Of a stretch of 64,000 nucleotides of DNA, positions 32,519-45,239 are shown piece by piece. The notes beneath the pieces were generated by a model that made no database searches, was not told the origin of the DNA, and saw nothing but the letters and a program-made list of their open reading frames with translations. Within the stretch, counting starts at the first letter, position 1. Each line of letters opens with the position of its first letter. The position numbers and the translations under genes were made by a program. The stretch comes from Massospora cicadina. Taxonomy: Eukaryota > Entomophthoromycota > Entomophthoromycetes > Entomophthorales > Entomophthoraceae. Location: NCBI GenBank assembly GCA_022478985.1, contig JAKSZP010000150.1, positions 1 through 64,000 on the forward strand, read 5' to 3'.

Positions 32519-32531
32519 GTTGCATTCTTTG
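32519..32531. repeat. LINE-2 target-site duplication, right
   Basis: This is identical to 26448-26460. Confidence 0.85.
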
Positions 32532-33080
32532 TTTCAGCTGAGGGTCTTGTGAATATTAAAATGCATATTTTCACAAAAATGTGCTGTATCAACTGCTTAT
32601 AAGATTTTTTAAATCGCCCAACACCATCACCTTGTGGCCCCAAATGATCAAGTCAGGTGTCTATATCAGCCTTGGTATCCAATATTACCACTTAATATTA
32701 AAACTTATATAGATTTCCATTTTTAAGAAATTAATTCTTCCTTAGTTTCTCCAAGGTGCGTTGCACCTCCTTGGGTTTATTATTATAGTGATATTTCACA
32801 TCTTATTAAAAGCCTATCCTCCAAATCAGTAGAAAATGCTACAGTGGGCAGCCAAGATAAACAGTTGACATTTTGATGTCTCACACTGGGGCGATGCTGT
32901 GTTTTAACTGCAATGAGTGGGCTCGCACCAGTATGGTACAAAGGAATTTAGTAACAGTTACGGCACTGACCATATTACGGATAAGCCTGCAGAGATCGAT
33001 ACCTGAACCTGCGCGCCATGTCTGGATGCCATAGCATACTCTCAGACGACGGTCCCAGCGACACTGCATGCCAACAGCAA
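32532..33080 (-). pseudogene. GY-D pol fragment upstream of LINE-2
   Basis: This continues the integrase region of GY-D on the minus strand. The coding signal fades within a few hundred bases, with many stops. A 61-codon minus frame at 32881-33069 has no recognisable motif. Confidence 0.35.
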
Positions 33081-33569
33081 GGTCTGGCCCAGGACAGCGC
33101 TGAGAATGAGGCCAACAATTGACCTAACTTGCAACTTAAACTCATCCTTCATATCTGAATGAAATTTTATATATAATAAAAGGTATCTTACAACCTATCT
33201 AATATGTACTAAAGTTTTATTTAAATGTTGAGTATTTTTGTAGAAGAAGAAACTAAATTCCTGGCTAATCCTTTCCCTTGATATAGTGACTAAAAACCCT
33301 TAACTAAGCTTCTCCTCTACCCTAAGCTCTCAAGAGATGACCAGATCATCATCCAAGAAGTTTCAATATCTCATTTGATAATAATTTGGAAAATTTGAGA
33401 TGCTGGTGTCACATTCCACTGGGTCAGTCTCTGCTCCTGAATTTCAGAGTTCTTACTTTTGACACCCCAATTCACGATCTGATCTTCTGTTGATCTTATT
33501 TCAACTGAACTGACCTTTGATTTCTCAGAGGAATACTAGAATTTTCTAACTAGGTCAATGTGCAGACCA
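33081..33569. other. No recognisable gene
   Basis: No open frame or repeat is evident here. It lies between two decayed gypsy remnants. Confidence 0.35.
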
Positions 33570-36400
33570 GGCTGCACATGATCCCTTACATCACCCCCTG
33601 TGAGGTACAAATTTCTGGACCTCCTCTGGGCACTGCGCACATTCTTCTAGCATCTGCCTAGTTGTCTCTATAGCATGTAGTCCTTCAATTTCACTGAGAA
33701 CTTCTGCAGGCTACTAACCCACTGTGCATCAAAATCCAATCAACCTCATACTCCTGATCATTTTCTTTATGAAAACCCAGCAGTCCTGGACAATCTAGTC
33801 CTTTCTTTTAAACAGACGTATTTGTGAAGCATGAATTACAATATAGGTCTTATACCCTTATTGCATTTTCAGTTCAAAAGAGACCTTATTAATAGCTTGG
33901 ATAATTCAGTATGGGACCAAAAACTTTGAGCTCAGCTTCTGACTCTTTTCAGCACAGTGTAGTTCTTAGCTTCCACTAGCACCCAAACCCTAGGACCAAA
34001 TAGCAAATTTGGACTCTTTATCAGTCAACTTATACTTTTGCTGCAAAATGGCTTGTCCCAAGTTCCAGTGTAGTATTATACCAATATCTGCCATGATATG
34101 GGCTATCTCATCCGCCCCCTGACACACTCCACCCCTTGAATCCACATCCAATGTAGAGTTTAATCCATGGTTCGTAAAAATGGGGTCATTTCTGTCAACT
34201 ATTGATAAGGATTATTACATGCAAACTGGGTAATTGGACTAATGAAACCCAATCATAATGATTATCTGAAACTTAACAACAGAGATATTGCCCAAGTATC
34301 TGTTTCACTCTCTCCGTTTGCCTGTCAGACTTGAGACGATACACTAAGGATTAACATGGGCGAATTTTAGAATTTCTCAGAAAATTTGAAGAAAATATTG
34401 GCACAGAATGGGGCCCGCAGTCCAAAAAATTTCCGCTGGTAACCCATTCAGGGCGCTTATCTCATCTGCAAATTTTTTGCTGCATTTCTCACTAAAAATG
34501 GTTGTACAGTGAAAAAGTCGGCGTATTTAGTTGTCTAATTAATTACCACCATGATTGCATCCTTCCTCTGGACTCTTGGAAGGCCCATTATAAAAGTAAC
34601 ACCAAACAAACTCCACGGATGACTTGAATTTAAAGGTGGATTTAACTTACCAACATAAAACTTTTTGAATGGTTTTGATCTAGCGCAAACCAAACATTTC
34701 CACACATATTTTGTAATGTCTTCTAAAGTTCATCCATGAGTAATTCCACAACATCAGCTCTACCATTTTTATGACTCCAGAGTAAACTGCCAGTGTATGA
34801 GTATTATAAAACCTGCAACACACCCTACTGCAATGATGGATCTGGGATCTATACACGCAAAGAATGGAAAAATACTTTATTTTTCTTCCCATAAGAGTGG
34901 TGAAGACCAAGGTGCTGTATTTCCACTACCTCAGCCCATAATTATCATCCAAATGCTGACTTCCTCTGTTTCCAGTGGATATCTTCTAATTAATTCCCTC
35001 CCTTCCAATTATTGCAAAGTGATCCAGGCAGAACATTGTAGTCTTGTTGAATTCCTCCAACTCAGCCCTCTTGTAGGCCAACCCCGCGTCCTAACATACC
35101 CAATAAGCTAGGATGTTGGTTGATCCTGACCAGTATTCTACCCAAAAATTGTACTGGACCAGCTCCACATGCCAACAAGCTTGACGCTAGTCTATCTTCT
35201 TTGGCGAGCAATAATATCAAGGGTTCTGTGGTCTGTTTGAATTATGAAAGGTTGGTGAGCATATAGCAGGTAGTGTTGCCATTCCCTTAGAGCTAATATC
35301 ACTGCCTAAAATTCTTTTATTTTATATTAGATAATTTGTTTCTACTGGTATCATTTTCCAGCTAAAATAACACACGTGGTGCTCTAATTCATTTTCTCCT
35401 TCATGTAGTAGGACCACCACCACGGCGTGATTTGAGGAATTCATTTTAACATGAAAGGTTTTCTGGGGCAGGATGAGCCAAAGCGTGCGCTAAAAGTAGT
35501 TTCTCATTTAACATATTAAACACAAGCTTTTCCTTTTTGCCCATATGAATTGAAAATCTTGCATTTACCACATGAGAGGTAGGACCATTTGTATTAAGTT
35601 TTTACAAACTTCCATAGGAAACTCGTCATCCCCCAGAAACTCCACACCCACATTCAGTCCATCAATGCTTTCCACGCTTGATTGGCCCGCAGCTTTCTAA
35701 GACATATTTAAAGTCCATCTCTAAACATAACATTGCCCAAAAACGTCACTGAGCTTCAGTTAAATCTGCATTTTTATGGCTTTAACCTCAGGCCCATCTT
35801 GGCAATTGTCACAGCAACTCCCTCACATCATACACATAATATCCTGGAGATGGGAGAACATGAGGATATCATCCATGTATGCCTCACAGTAATGGCCAAT
35901 CATACCACCCAGCATATGATCAACCATCCACTAGAACTTCACTGGGCCATTTTGTAGCCCAAACGACATTATGCAATACTAAAACATCCTCAATTGGCAC
36001 TTAAACGCCCTAAATATTTTTATGCTCCAGTCTCACAGAGACCTAATTCAATTCATCCATGAGATCTAGCTTTATAAAAGCTGTGCAGCCCATGACCATT
36101 GAAAAAATCCTCTATCTGGGGTGTTGGGATTGATGGGATTCACAATGGATAAAACAGAAATTGAAAGTCATATATTTTGCAATCTGTAAAAGGCAACACC
36201 ATTGTGGCGGAATCTATGCCAATTGCCATGAGCAAAAAAACCAAAATGATCTACCAAAGGCTTGAACTTCTCCCAATTCCCCAAAGTAATGTCTAAATAT
36301 TTTTTCAGTTGGGAATTGCCTAAATTAGTTGGACCAATCAGGAATTCTTGTGCTCAACCAAATCCTCTGTATTCTGCTGTTTCACTACACTAATCATCAT
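33570..36400 (-). mobile_element. Decayed sushi-like gypsy GY-E
   Basis: The minus strand carries degraded integrase (34300-34700: LPAEIF...CGP, then SDRQTERVKQILGQYL), RNase H (about 35170-35480) and RT (35560-36130). The RT keeps MSFGLQN and AYMDDILMFS, with the YMDD codons at 35868-35879. Many stops are present, and no LTRs could be delimited. Confidence 0.65.
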
Positions 36401-36472
36401 ATTCATTGCAGCCCCAAACCTCTCTAAAAATCCTATAAATAACCTTAAATCTAAAAAAAAAAAATCCACGTT

Positions 36473-37063
36473 TGTTGCTATTCTGATATGACTGGACGAT
36501 ATGCCCTAAGTTGTTATAGAAGAATGGGCAGAATCCGCAGAGTCTGATCATGGGTTATAATTGATTGAGCGCCTTAGGATGAGGCGATATTGGGTTGAAA
36601 AGTAATGTTGGATTGCCTATGAATCAGGCAATAAGGTAATGTCAACGATGATAGATAATTAGATGTCAACGTACAACAGATAGTGAGTGGATCGCCTCAA
36701 ATTAAGGCGGTTTTTAATTTAATACATAGTAACCTCTACCAGAACCAATGAGATGCAGCAGAACAAATTAATAAGCAAATGGTAGGTATTGACTGAAGTT
36801 ACTGAAATATCAGTGAGATGAGTAGATTGGAAGGAGAGGATTGTTAGTGGTTTAGAGAGAGCTGAGCATCAAGAATCCGCTGAATATATTTTTAAAAAAT
36901 AAAGAAGTGTTGACAGGGCCATTGCTCCATATTATTATATTTATTTCTTGAGTGTGTTTTAAGGACTGACGATCTCTAAATATTGTCCATTCCATTGCTC
37001 AGTGGGATCGACCCTGTGTGAAAACCTTACGGTTTATCTCTACAATTCCACAAAATTTTATAA
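36473..37063 (+). repeat. Family-C LTR, divergent copy
   Basis: It starts TGTTGC...TTCTGATATGACTGG, matching the GY-G LTR start (TGTCAC...TTCTGATATGACTGG). It follows the same course: GAGCGCCT...GATGAGGCGATATTGGG, AATAAA (36898-36903), TTGCTCC and GCTCAGTGGG. It ends near TTTTATAAT. No matching target duplication or adjacent internal region of its own family is visible, so it may be a solo LTR or a recombined end. Confidence 0.7.
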
Positions 37064-39742
37064 TGGGGTTTATTTCTGATATGGGCCTACCCACTGACAG
37101 ACTGCTATGTACTCTGCCTGACGTTCATATCTCAGATGAACTAACCTCCTCAGAGCTGGAAAAGAATCCAGTACTTGATAGACGCCTACAGTGACAAATT
37201 CTCTAAATATGAGACTGACTATGAACATATGAAAGGTTAGAGTCATACCATTGGTGTTGAGATGCTCATCCAAAAATGATCCAAGCCCTACTATAAATCA
37301 AAAGTTGAGGAGCAACGGTTGAGAATGGAGCTCAAGCAGCTTCTAGACACTAGGCTACTGGTGCCCTCGCAATGCCCATGGTCATCACCTCTCCTGCTTA
37401 TAAAAGAAAAATGGTGGTCATTGGGCTGTTATGGACTACTTCTGGCTAAACAACCTCACAAAGAAGATATATATCATATCCCTTGCATTGATGACACGCT
37501 AGCCAGCTCTCTGGATCTAAGTTCTTTTTGGCTATGGATTTGTCCAGTGGATACTTGCAAATGGACCTTTCTCCCAAAAATCAGGAGAAATGTGCACTTA
37601 TTTGCAGCGAAGGTTAATTTCATTTCACATGATAACCCCAAGGGTTGTGCAATGCATCCACAACTTCTCAGTGAGCCATGGACTCCATTATAAAAGACCT
37701 CAAGCTAAGTTGTTTGATCGTCTACATAAATAATTTTTAGTTTTCTCTAAAACTTTCTATGAACATCTTAATCATCTAAAGGAAGATTTCCGACACCTAC
37801 GTGATTCCAACATCAAGTTAAAGCCATTAAAATTTACTTTCTTATAAAAGACTAGTTAAACTTGGACACGCCATCTCACATAACTGGATTCAACTCCTTT
37901 AAGAAAAGGTGAGGCTATATCCAAAATGCCTGCTCCAAAACCTTGCATGATCCCCAGGTATACTTAGTATGATGGGGTACTACCACCAATTTATCCATAA
38001 GTTCGCTCAGTTGAGTGAGCCTCCTGTACGGCTATTAGCTAAGAACATCCCTTTCCATTAGATGCTGAACAAAAGGCCGCCTTTGAGACGCTAAAGCAGT
38101 TGTTTCAAAAGCATCATATCCTGCTCCACCCTGATTATGGCAAACTTTTTCTCTTGTTTACTGACGCCTCTGACTACGCTGTAGGACCATTCTGGCTCAA
38201 TTGGATCATAATGGCGTGGATCACCCCGTCTACCATTTCAGCAAGGCGTTACACAAAGCTGAACACAATTACTTTCTCACTGAAAAGGAGTGGCTTACTT
38301 ACATTCTTGCTGCAAAAATTGCCGCCCTTTCTTATATGAGACTTCCTTCACTGTGGTTACTGACAAGCCTCCCTGAAGTGATTACAAAATATGAAGGATC
38401 CCATTGGGAGGTTTGATCGCTGGGCCTTAAAGCTTCAACACTATGATATGAAAATTGAGCACCATATGAAACCTGCCATATGAATGTTGTGATTTGACTT
38501 TGCCTTCTATCCTTCACCTGGATAATAGTGAAGCTGAGAGGCTGCATGACCTCCTTATGACCCCTGATGCCTGGAATGAAGAGGTTAAACCAATAAAGAA
38601 AATTTTAGCCCAGCACTCCAGCAACATTAAGGTAGAATGTGGGAAGTTGTACAAGAAAGAAATGGGTGAACTAGTTGCTTTATCTCCAACCTTCTGAGCG
38701 AGTCCCTGTGATCATGAAGTCCATTATATGCTGGGGCACAGTGTTGTGCTTAAAACCTATGATTGGGTGAAGGATTGGTACTATTGGGAAGGAAATATGG
38801 AATCTATTATTGAAGTCTTGGATGCCTGTCTAGCCTGTAAGAAGCAATCCAGCTACAAGCTTAAATGTCAATATCAACCCACTACACCTCAAACAAACTT
38901 TTAATAAAATAATTTTAGATGCGGTAGGTCCTCTACCCCAGACTACCCTGGAAATTTCTATATACTGGTAGGCATTGATCACTCCACCAATTGGGTTGAA
39001 GCTGTTGCTCTTCCTGCTAAGACTGCCAAAGCCACCGCCACCTTTCTACATCAATATATTTTCACCCGGCATGGTTGTCCCCAATCCCTACTTTGTGACA
39101 ATGGGAAGAATAGCACTCCAGGATGGTCAAGATTTTAGCTACTTCTATATTGACACAACAACACTTATTGGCCCCTACAACCCTTCCACAAATGGTACTG
39201 TGGAAAGAGCGAATGGAACCCTGGTTTCCATATCATGAAAGATGGTCAGCTCAGACCTACTCTGAGATCAATTTTTTCCTAGTGCTCTCATGGCCTATCA
39301 ATTTTGCCGCCATCAAATCCCTAAAAAATCTACTTTCTGCATATTATATGGTCGGGAACCAGAAGTACCAGCCCTGTTAGCCAAAAATGTCTTCTCTGGC
39401 ATGATAGATGATCCTGAAAAAGCCATGAAAAGATTAGTGCAACGCATCAAGCTGCAGTCTGATGCCACGACTAACTTAGCTAAAACAGTTACCAAAGAAG
39501 GTGTGGCAGCTAATGAACATTGACAACCACTTCCTTCCTTCCAAATGTCAGATTTGGTACTCTATTATCACAACTGTATCATTAATAGGAGGGAAAAGCT
39601 TGGGTCCGTCTGGAAATGAACCTTCTCCATCACTTAAATGAGAGGGGATGAGTATGCATCAAATTCCTTGCTTCTGGAGCTACCATCAACCGAGTCTAAA
39701 GACGTTTCTTGCGTCCCTATTCTCCTATAACACTCTTGAAGG
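37064..39742 (+). mobile_element. GY-F: 5'-truncated relative of GY-A, pol region
   Basis: The plus strand aligns with the reverse complement of GY-A from the pre-RT linker onward. RT lies at 37319-38060 (MELKQLLDTRLLVPSQCPW, IDDTLASS, with the YLDD region degraded), RNase H at 38100-38420 (HPDYGKLFLLFTDASDYAVG, EKEWL) and integrase at 38690-39240 (CLACKKQ; STNWVEAVALPAKTAKATATF; NPSTNGTVERANGTL). The C-terminal domain is at 39300-39640 and a polypurine-like CTTGAAGGG lies near 39735. There are many stops. Confidence 0.75.
38920..39240 (+). pseudogene. GY-F integrase core
   Basis: A readable core on the plus strand includes the first-Asp region (IDHSTNWVEAVALPAKT), the CDNGK segment and NPSTNGTVERANGT with the catalytic Glu. 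It is nearly the same wording as GY-A, which supports one family. A stop follows at about 39236. Confidence 0.65.
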
Positions 39743-40510
39743 GATAATGGCGTACATTTACATGTTTGAGATGGGGTAAAAAGTATTGTAGGGGCGAATA
39801 CATCCAGTAATACCAAAAATAGACCTTAGTTGATTCTTGATAGAATCCTTAAAATTAAGATAATCCTTCTACTATAATTTTTCAGCCAAATAGTACTACT
39901 GTTAATTTAGTTACTCTAACCTGACGTGGAATCAACAGAGTTATTCAGAGGTCACCCCTCCTCCTGTCTGCAGTTTAATATAAAGTTATAAGCGAAAACT
40001 ACCCCCTTTTATAGACTTGCAGGGGGTTCCGCAAGTTAAAAATAATTTTAGGGAGTATGATTGGATAAAATATATTAAATCCTTGCCCCCGGGTTTGTCT
40101 TACCTGCTATTGACCCAACATCTGAAGTTAAGCTGTAGGGAAGTGAATTTCAAGAGCTACAATAGATCAAAATTCTATATTTTTAAATTAAGCTATCCAC
40201 CACTTCTAGTAAATTTAATGCCCCTCTCATTTCTAGCCTCAAATGTCTTTAAATACTTGGAGGGGACAGTTTAATTGGGTCACTTTTACCCTACGTCTCA
40301 TTTAATAAAAATCCTATAAAAAACAACCTCTTAGTAGTACTACCGTTATCCTACTTTATTTTAAATCAAGTGGTGTTTTAATATCCCCATAAACTTCTGT
40401 AACAGTAACTAGGAGTTTTGAGACTCCTGGCTTTGCTAAATTGTTAGAATCCTGTGTAAAAAGTACCAGCAAGCGTAAACCCAGCCAGGATTCCAACAAC
40501 TAAACAAATA
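39743..40510 (+). repeat. GY-F 3' LTR (GY-A family)
   Basis: After the polypurine tract, sequence resembling the GY-A LTR begins. The best anchor is CCCCCTTTTATAGACTTG (from about 40002), followed by GGGGGTT and GATTGG...AAATATATTAAA. These correspond to the TATA/hairpin region of GY-A read in sense. The far end is indistinct, and about 40510 is an estimate. Confidence 0.55.
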
Positions 40511-40529
40511 GCGAAAGTTTTTATCTTCT

Positions 40530-40980
40530 AGCGTACTTTTTAATTCTGCACACCAATCCTATTTGTGGAAAAACCAAACGGTAATCTACACCTTTGTGAA
40601 AATTATGGTAATCTGAATAATGTCTTCATACCCAACCTTCATCCCATCCATATGGAGGCCCATAATCCAGATAAGTGGTAAAGGCATAGTATATACCAAG
40701 CTGGATTGCTTGAATTCCATTACCCAAATCTGGAAAAAAGGATCAGGAGTGACTTACTGCATTCCAACTATAAAGTGGTTTTCTACAACTCTGGGTCATG
40801 CCATTTGGTCTTAACATACTCCTTCAGTTTTCAACGTCATATTGATGCAAATTTAAGCATCTGTTATTGTGTGCGTGCGGTGTGCTATATGGATGCTATA
40901 CTGGTCTTCTCCATATACTATTTTCCCATGAGATCCAATTGCAGCAAGTGGTTGAAAATTGAAAGAGGCTAAAATAAAAT
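40530..40980 (+). pseudogene. Orphan gypsy reverse transcriptase fragment
   Basis: The plus strand shows RT segments: ILFVEKPNGNLHLCENYGNLNN, VMPFGL...FQRHID, and a catalytic region YMDAILVFS in place of YxDDILxFS. It belongs to a sushi-like element different from GY-F. No other domain of the same copy is nearby, so it is a fragment. Confidence 0.6.
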
Positions 40981-41064
40981 TAAAGATAAACACATGCAAG
41001 TTATATAAGTCCCAAGTTACCTTCTTGTGCAACATAGTGTTTGACAAGGGACATATGAGTACCC

Positions 41065-41565
41065 TGGTATCGCGCTTCTGATATGACCGGATGATAAGCC
41101 CTAAGTCATTATGGCGGAATGGATAGGATCTGCCAAGTTTAATATGGGGAATGATTATTTGAGCGCCTCAAGATGAGGCGATATTGGGTTGTTGAGAGAT
41201 TGCCTAAAATTAGGTGATTTTGAATCTAATGAATGAAGAGTTGCTGGAACTTATGAGATATAGCGAATTAAATTACTAAGCCACGGATGCAGTATCATCC
41301 AAAGTCACTACATTATAGGCGAGATGAGATGATTGAGAAACGGAGATTGTTAGTAGTTTAAATTAAGTGGAAACAGCGAGAATCCACTATATTAATTTTT
41401 TTAAATAAAAGAGAGTTGTGGGAGCGAGTGCTCCATATTTATTTGAAGTTTATTCTGTTGTTTCAAGGATGACAATCATCACATCGTTGGTCCTCATTGC
41501 TCAGTGGGTTGAACCCTGTGCAAAATCTGTCGGCATATCTCTTGAAAACCACTGATATTATAACA
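41065..41565 (+). repeat. GY-G 5' LTR
   Basis: About 501 bp, ending ATAACA just before the primer-binding site. AATAAA (41404-41409) is followed by an inverted repeat GGAGC/GCTCC (41421-41434). It matches 46480-47316 outside the inserted SINE. The exact first base is uncertain because the first 15 bases differ between copies. Confidence 0.88.
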
Positions 41566-41566
41566 G

Positions 41567-41584
41567 TGGTGCTCACTACAGGGG
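41567..41584 (+). other. GY-G primer-binding site
   Basis: TGGTGCTCACTACAGGGG lies one base after the LTR and is identical to the GY-A site. It would pair with the 3' end of a tRNA ending GTGAGCACCA. Confidence 0.78.
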
Positions 41585-41599
41585 GCCCATTGATCAATT

Positions 41600-42580
41600 A
41601 TAGATGGTAAAAACTCAGTTGCCAGCTATGTTGCATCAATATTGTTTTAATATATATTCTACCCAACACTCTGGGTCAGTTGCCTATGTGGAGCTGAAAC
41701 TGGCGTTGGACGCTGTGCATAAAAAACAAGATGAGCTGTTCCAGGAGGTTTAATACAATAAGATGCATCCATTTTAACATGAAGGGAATATTCATGGGTT
41801 CTTTAAGCGATTTGAAATTGCAACTAATGGAGTCTCATATCAATGGAGAGCAAGCCTGTTGATTTCTTCCTTGGATGTCAGAAGTGCTGACCAAGTCATC
41901 AGTGACCTTTCAGGCAGTTCCATTACATAACAAGAAGTCAAAGAGATGATGTGGTAGTTCAGTGAAACTGCAAATATGTCACAGCGGAAGGCTAAGTTTT
42001 GACCATCAGGTTTCAGTGGAATGAGACCCTCACCACGTTTGCTGAGCGATTTATGGTAGAAGCTCACATGCTAATTGGGGCCAAAATTCTATCCAAAACA
42101 GATGTGTGTATTGCAACAACTTCTGCTGTAAATTTATACCGTGAGTTACATAACGTTATTGCCCCAATGTTGGATGATGATGTACCTTTTCTTAAATTGT
42201 TCAGTGTTTGCACCATATATCAGCCAACTTACTCCACCTAATACCGAGTGGAATCATTCTGCTATAACAGCCAAATCATCTTACTTGAGAACTCTGCTAG
42301 TCCAGTTCACATTCCACCAAGTTATCCTCAACAGTTAAACATCCACCCCATACCGGCTTATTGTCCACAGCCCAACTATCGCCCTAAACCTATTTATGCT
42401 GATCACTTCCAGGCCAACTCTCAACGTGGCTTGTTTCACATTAATCAGGGACGTGAGACCTATGGGGCCAGCTGTTTCAAATGCAGTTGACAGGGGCATC
42501 TGTCACGGTGGTGCCCCAATAAACAGGTCTCTTGTGTACAGCTGGAACAGTAATGCCAGGGAAAAGTCAGAGAAGAGTTG
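41600..42580 (+). pseudogene. GY-G gag
   Basis: A coding region with capsid-like segments (ETLTTFAERFMVEAHMLIGAKIL at 41999-42100) ends in a CCHC knuckle, CFKCS-stop-QGHLSRWC (42473-42514). One in-frame TGA (42488-42490) interrupts the knuckle, readily explained by CGA-to-TGA change. The proline-rich stretch before it (HPIPAYCPQPNYRPKP) is a normal linker. Other stops lie near 41750-42000. Gag would form the particle. Confidence 0.7.
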
Positions 42581-42717
42581 AGATTGGACTCTCTACCTCC
42601 ACTATACCAAACCCAAGCGTCCCACCTGAACCCATTTTAGAATATTCAGTGAGAGTTCCCTTGCACAATGAGTCAGTTTTATTAGCAGCCAGTTGGGGGG
42701 TGAATGTTTTGGCATGA

Positions 42718-43440
42718 GTGCAGGCTGCGGCTATGGCAAAAGAAGGGCCTCAGATGCAGGTCGAGCTGTATGCTTGCCAAAGGTTCAACCAAGTTTCCCC
42801 TGAAAAGTTAGACCCCTCCTCGGATGCACCTTTCTTGCAAGCAGTAAGCATCGCTCTTCCAGTCAAAACTACTATAAAACAATACCCCAGAATTGGCGAG
42901 GGGATTGCATGTTTCCTTGAAAACAGGGACTCCTTAAATGTCCAAATTATAAGCATCCAAGATGCGCCTTACTCTGAATGTACTTACTGCGACCTGGTTG
43001 TAGCTAAGACCCAATTCTGTGCCATCATAGATACTGGTGCCTCATTAATATAGTCTCCACCAAATTGGTTGCCAGGTTGATATTAAAACCAGATGTGGAA
43101 CGCCAGATGATATACGACACTGCTGGAGCAGAAAACACGGTCTCTGAGGGAGCATATAATGCGCTTCCACTGGGGTTTGGTTCTATTGTTGTGGCAGCTC
43201 CAGCTATAGTGTTACCAAATAGCAATTATGATCTGTTAATTGGAACTGCTTTTATGCAGCACTATGGGGCTGCCATTGATATGAAGGATGATACAATTGA
43301 GATATTGGGTCAGCGAATCCCAATTCAGTCCACCTCTAGCGGAGTGCCAAATGATCCGGTGCATATGGGGAATATCAATCTGTCTTATAGTGATGAAGTA
43401 ATCCCTGTGCATTACCATCGGTTAAAGGGTAAAAGATGAT
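42718..43440 (+). pseudogene. GY-G aspartic protease
   Basis: The active site CAIIDTGAS (DTGAS at 43030-43044) is intact. It is followed after a stop by the second half, LLIGTAFMQHYGAAIDM, near 43215-43290. The stop at about 43054 and a frame change to 43065-43439 split the domain. The protease would process Gag-Pol. Confidence 0.75.
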
Positions 43441-43937
43441 CCTTTCTTCAACAGGTTTATAAATATTAAGGGCTGCTAAACAGAGCTTCCAGACCTATAT
43501 TTATTCCATCTGGGCATCAGGTTATAGTGAACACCGACTTGGTGATTGAAGTTCCAGATAAATTGTATGGGGAAGTTATTGGGCCATATCAGCAATTGCG
43601 GGTTAATCCCCGTGTGGCCCCAGGCATTATATTACCAGGGTGAGGGGAGATCAAAGTTTTGCTTGAAAATATACATATGGTACCACTGCAAATTCGCCGC
43701 CACCAATAGTGGCATATTTACACTTAATCCCCATTGAGGAGGTTCTTTCAGTTCATGAGTTTGGGTCGCTGGAGGAATTTGGTCTGCCTTTTGAACCATA
43801 GCTCAGTGTAATGGCAGTTGTATTGCGTAATGAATTAATGGGGCTGTTGGAACCACAGAAGGAACAGGAAATCACTTAATTCAAAATAAAAAGAGATTTT
43901 TGCTGTCAATGACCATGATTTAGGATGCGCGCGTGGG

Positions 43938-44804
43938 ATGGTTTATAGGTTGGACACTGGAGATCATCCTCCCATCAGGTCAAGGCTGATCCGCCAATCA
44001 AGGGTGGCGGAAGAAGTAGCAACTGAGAAAATTGATAAGCTATTAGCGCAAGGGATGCTTGAAGCATTAAAGAGTCCATGGGCTTCTCCTGTTATAATTG
44101 TAAAAAATGAGGATGATACTAACCATGTTTCAATTGACTATAGAAAGCTCAACGCATCACCAAAAAGGACTCATATCCTTAACGCGGGTTGACGATGCTT
44201 TGGATCAGCTAGGAGGAGCTCGTTTATTCTCAGCAATGGACCTGATCTTGGGCTACTGGAAAATCGAGTTGCCACTGGCAGAGAAGGAGTAGAGCACTGT
44301 AATCACATCCAAAGGTCTTTTCCAACCAACTCAGATGCCACAAGGGCTGTGTAATGCCCTGGCTACGTTTCAAAGGCGATGGATACAATTCTTGGGGACC
44401 TAAATTTGTCATGTGTCCTTGTATACCTTGATGACATTAATGTTTTCTCCCAAACCTTCTCTGAACACCTCAACCAATTAAAAGCAGTATTCCGCCGGCT
44501 TGCTAAGGCCAACATCAAGATCAAACCCCGGAAGTGTCACTTCTTTAAGGACCAGCTGGAGTACCTGGGGTTCGTGGTTGATGCCACAGGGCTGAGAGCT
44601 CAGCCAGCCAAGGTTGAAGCTATTCAAGAAATAACTCCACCCAACAGCAAGCATGATATACAGGTCTTTTTGGGAATGGTTAGATATTACCAGCGCTTCA
44701 TCCCTAACTTCAGCTGTATTGGGGGCCCACTATTTAAGTTATTAAAAAAGGACACCATATTTGAATGGACAGAAATTCAGCAAAGCGATTTTAATATTCT
44801 TTGA
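43938..44804 (+). pseudogene. GY-G reverse transcriptase
   Basis: RT motifs: DTGDHPPIRSRLIRQS, MLEALKSPWASPVIIVKN, SIDYRKLNA, VDDALDQLGGARLFSAMDLILGYWKIEL, MPQGLCNALATFQ, the catalytic YLDD (44424-44435), IKPRKCHFF, YLGFVVD, VFLGMVRYYQRFIPNF. One stop lies at about 44289 and shifts near 44190 and 44375. The thumb ends just before RNase H at 44805. Confidence 0.85.
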
Positions 44805-45236
44805 ATGGCGTTGACCAGTGCACTGGTGTTACGCTATCCCAATTTTGAAAAAGAGTTCATTGTTAATATGGATACATCCATTTCCGCTTTAGGGGCAGTA
44901 CTATCCCAAAAAGACGAGGAAGGAGAAGAGCACCCCATAGCATACTGTAGTCATAGTTTAAGCAGCCATGAGTGCAATTATACCATGACTAAGTGAGAGT
45001 GCTTGGCGGTGATCTATGCCTATAAACCATTTTAGGTGTATTTGCATGGGACGAAATTCAAAGTTGTAATGGATCATGTCTCTTTATGCTTGTTACAGAA
45101 TCTCAAAGAGCCTGAAGGGCGTCTGGCCCGATGGGCTCAAAAACTGCAGGCATACAATTTTGAAACTCTTCACCAACTGGAGCAAAACACCAAAATGCTG
45201 AATATTTACGGATATTACCCACAGTTGCAGTTATGA
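44805..45236 (+). pseudogene. GY-G RNase H
   Basis: VNMDTSISALGAVLSQ, then HPIAYCSHSLSSHECNYTMTK-stop-ECLAVIYAYK and VVMDHVSLCLLQNLKEPEGRLARWAQKL are in order. The Glu motif (K-E-CLAV) directly follows a TGA at 44994-44996. The catalytic Asp residues in NMDTS and VMDHV are present. It is continuous with RT. Confidence 0.8.
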
Positions 45237-45239
45237 TGG

